Source of the DNA: Tepiditoga spiralis
GTDB taxonomy: Bacteria; Thermotogota; Thermotogae; Petrotogales; Petrotogaceae
Direction of reading: 5' to 3'
DNA: 64,000 nucleotides
Assembly: GCF_014701195.1 (NCBI RefSeq)
Contig: NZ_AP018712.1
Coordinates: forward strand, 1,630,501 to 1,694,500
The notes beneath the pieces are model-generated. The model made no database searches. It had not been told where the DNA came from and saw only the letters and a program-made list of their open reading frames with translations. Positions 62,862-64,000 of the stretch are shown piece by piece. Within the stretch, counting starts at the first letter, position 1. Every line of letters begins with the position of its first letter. Made by a program: the position numbers and the translations under genes.

Positions 62862-63971
62862 TCATCCATACATATAAAAATAAGTTTCTAATTTTCCATT
62901 TTGTATTTTCTTTCTTTTATTAGATTTCATTTCAAAATATTTATCAAAATTACTATATGTTGTTATAAAATTGTACTTCCAATTTGGAAATATAACTTTT
63001 AATTTTTTCATTTTTTTATAAAGAATATCTATTTCATCATTAGTATTTAATCTTTCCCCATAAGGAGGATTAGTTATTATAAATCCATTTTCTAATTCAT
63101 TTTCTATTTTAGTAAAATCTTTTGTTGTAAAAGTAATATGTTTTTCAAGATTTAATTCATTTAGGTTTGTTTTTGCAACTCGTATAATTTCAGGATCAAT
63201 ATCACTACCTATTATATTAACATCTATATCTGTTCTTATTTTATTTTTATAAAATTCTCTTGTTTTTTCAAATAATTCTTTATTGTGTATTTTTAAATTG
63301 TTTATTCCAAACTTTCTTTTTAAACCAGGAGCATAATCCATCGCATACATTAAAGCTTCAATAGGAATTGTTCCAGAACCACAAAATGGGTCATAAAGAG
63401 GGTATTTTCTTTTCCAACCAGATAGAATAATTAATCCTGCAGCAAGGGTTTCTTTTATTGGAGCATCACTTATTAATTTTCTATATCCTCTTTTATGAAG
63501 AGGTTCTCCTGAAGTATCGAGTGCTACAGTAACTTTATCTTTATATGTATATACTCTTACATTTATATTGTATTTTTTTTCTGTCCAATCATCTAAATTA
63601 TATGATTTTTTTAAACTTTCATATATAGCTTTTTGAGCAACTGATTGCATTGCTGAAAGTCCATATAACCTTGAATATTTACTACTCATTTTATCTATAG
63701 TAATGTTGGTATCTTTATATAAATATTTTTTCCAATCTATAGAAAATATTTCATTATATAAATCATCAAAATCATAAGCTCTAAATTCTTTTAACACGAT
63801 CATAAGTCTTTCAACAACTCTTGAACTTATATTAACTTTATAAATACCTTCTAAATCTGTTTCAAAAAATATCATACCACTCTTTGAATCAATAACTTTG
63901 TATCCCATTCTTTTAATTTCATTTGCTACTACTTTTTCTAACCCTATTGTACATAATGCTAAAGCTTTCAT
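62862..63971 (-). CDS. THUMP-domain RNA methyltransferase (RlmL N-terminal-half / YpsC family)
   Basis: 369 aa. It begins with MKALALCTIGLEKVVANEIKRMGY and a THUMP domain (about 50-155). A Rossmann methyltransferase follows: GEPLHKRGYRKLISDAPIKETLAAGLI, DPFCGSGTIPIEALMYA (SAM), GSDIDPEIIRVAKTNLNEL and the catalytic FIITNPPYGERL. This pattern belongs to N2-guanine rRNA methylases (YpsC/RlmL type). GAGGTGG precedes the ATG at 63971. The last 29 bases of the window are upstream sequence. Confidence 0.93.
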   Translation of the reverse strand: MKALALCTIGLEKVVANEIKRMGYKVIDSKSGMIFFETDLEGIYKVNISSRVVERLMIVLKEFRAYDFDDLYNEIFSIDWKKYLYKDTNITIDKMSSKYSRLYGLSAMQSVAQKAIYESLKKSYNLDDWTEKKYNINVRVYTYKDKVTVALDTSGEPLHKRGYRKLISDAPIKETLAAGLIILSGWKRKYPLYDPFCGSGTIPIEALMYAMDYAPGLKRKFGINNLKIHNKELFEKTREFYKNKIRTDIDVNIIGSDIDPEIIRVAKTNLNELNLEKHITFTTKDFTKIENELENGFIITNPPYGERLNTNDEIDILYKKMKKLKVIFPNWKYNFITTYSNFDKYFEMKSNKRKKIQNGKLETYFYMYG

Positions 63972-64000
63972 TTTTCCACCTCATTTGTTTTTAGTGCGGA

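Overview
The window is about 64 kb of very AT-rich (roughly 28% GC by eye) bacterial chromosome. It is packed with short-spaced or overlapping genes that have strong GGAGG/GAGGTG ribosome sites and frequent TTG and GTG starts. Gene content points to the phylum Thermotogota, most likely the low-GC Petrotogales side (Marinitoga, Geotoga, Oceanotoga and relatives). Pointers are an ATP-PFK/pyruvate kinase pair whose PFK carries a GGEGS loop, a second PPi-type PFK, split glycine decarboxylase, a stand-alone sugar ABC ATPase, a PDO-type disulfide oxidoreductase and a FecR/beta-barrel envelope protein. I saw no rRNA, tRNA, transposase or CRISPR array. The species call is inference.

Layout. 1-4.9 kb: NfeD/SPFH membrane pair, a membrane protein of unknown role, PDO and thioredoxin reductase, guaB. 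4.9-7.3 kb (minus): tmcAL and ychF. 7.4-12.4 kb: a PilZ protein, then DUF2007-gcvT-gcvPA-gcvPB without gcvH. 12.4-15.6 kb: Fur-family regulator divergent from pfkA-pyk. 15.7-20.4 kb: hslU, a degenerate receiver, two TrkA-type proteins and trkH in one operon. 20.5-24.7 kb: AP-superfamily hydrolase, rel, dtd. 24.7-27.5 kb: tandem-HD protein divergent from glpK. 27.5-34.8 kb (minus): a five-gene signalling/envelope operon. 34.9-49 kb: dxr-rseP-ispG, then yaaR-holB-PSP1, tkt-rnc, two radical SAM genes, an NtrC-like regulator, fliJ, ChrB-domain/MFS. 49-52.4 kb (minus): glnA, then GH114-panC. 52.5-60.3 kb: sua5, coaX, B12-radical SAM, glycogen debranching enzyme, an autoregulated lone Phd-type gene, sugar ATPase, and an orphan cas6. 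60.4-64 kb: PPi-PFK, then a PBP4-type peptidase and a THUMP methyltransferase on the minus strand.

The most system-like block is 27,549-34,749. A CHASE2 adenylate cyclase, a degenerate GAF-HD-GYP protein, a DUF3307 membrane protein, a secreted FecR-domain/beta-barrel protein and an intact GAF-HD-GYP c-di-GMP phosphodiesterase are coupled by 0-12 nt gaps or ATGA overlaps. They lie between one promoter, predicted to give a leaderless mRNA, and one terminator. This looks like an envelope-sensing module joining cAMP and c-di-GMP.

A second pattern is a set of six hairpins inside coding sequence (near 1.1, 17.3, 28.7, 43.0, 44.2 and 47.1 kb). Their stems are 8-14 bp and perfect or carry one G-U pair. 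Most are richer in G/C than their surroundings and use codons that are rare in this genome. One lies on the signature motif of rnc, the gene for RNase III. Other points worth follow-up: an NtrC-type regulator without GAFTGA and with a broken Walker B, a receiver with Glu at the phospho-acceptor site, a Phd-type gene under a consensus promoter overlapped by a perfect 20-bp palindrome, an orphan cas6 lacking the expected His, and a near-identical ~39-bp element upstream of both rel and glpK.
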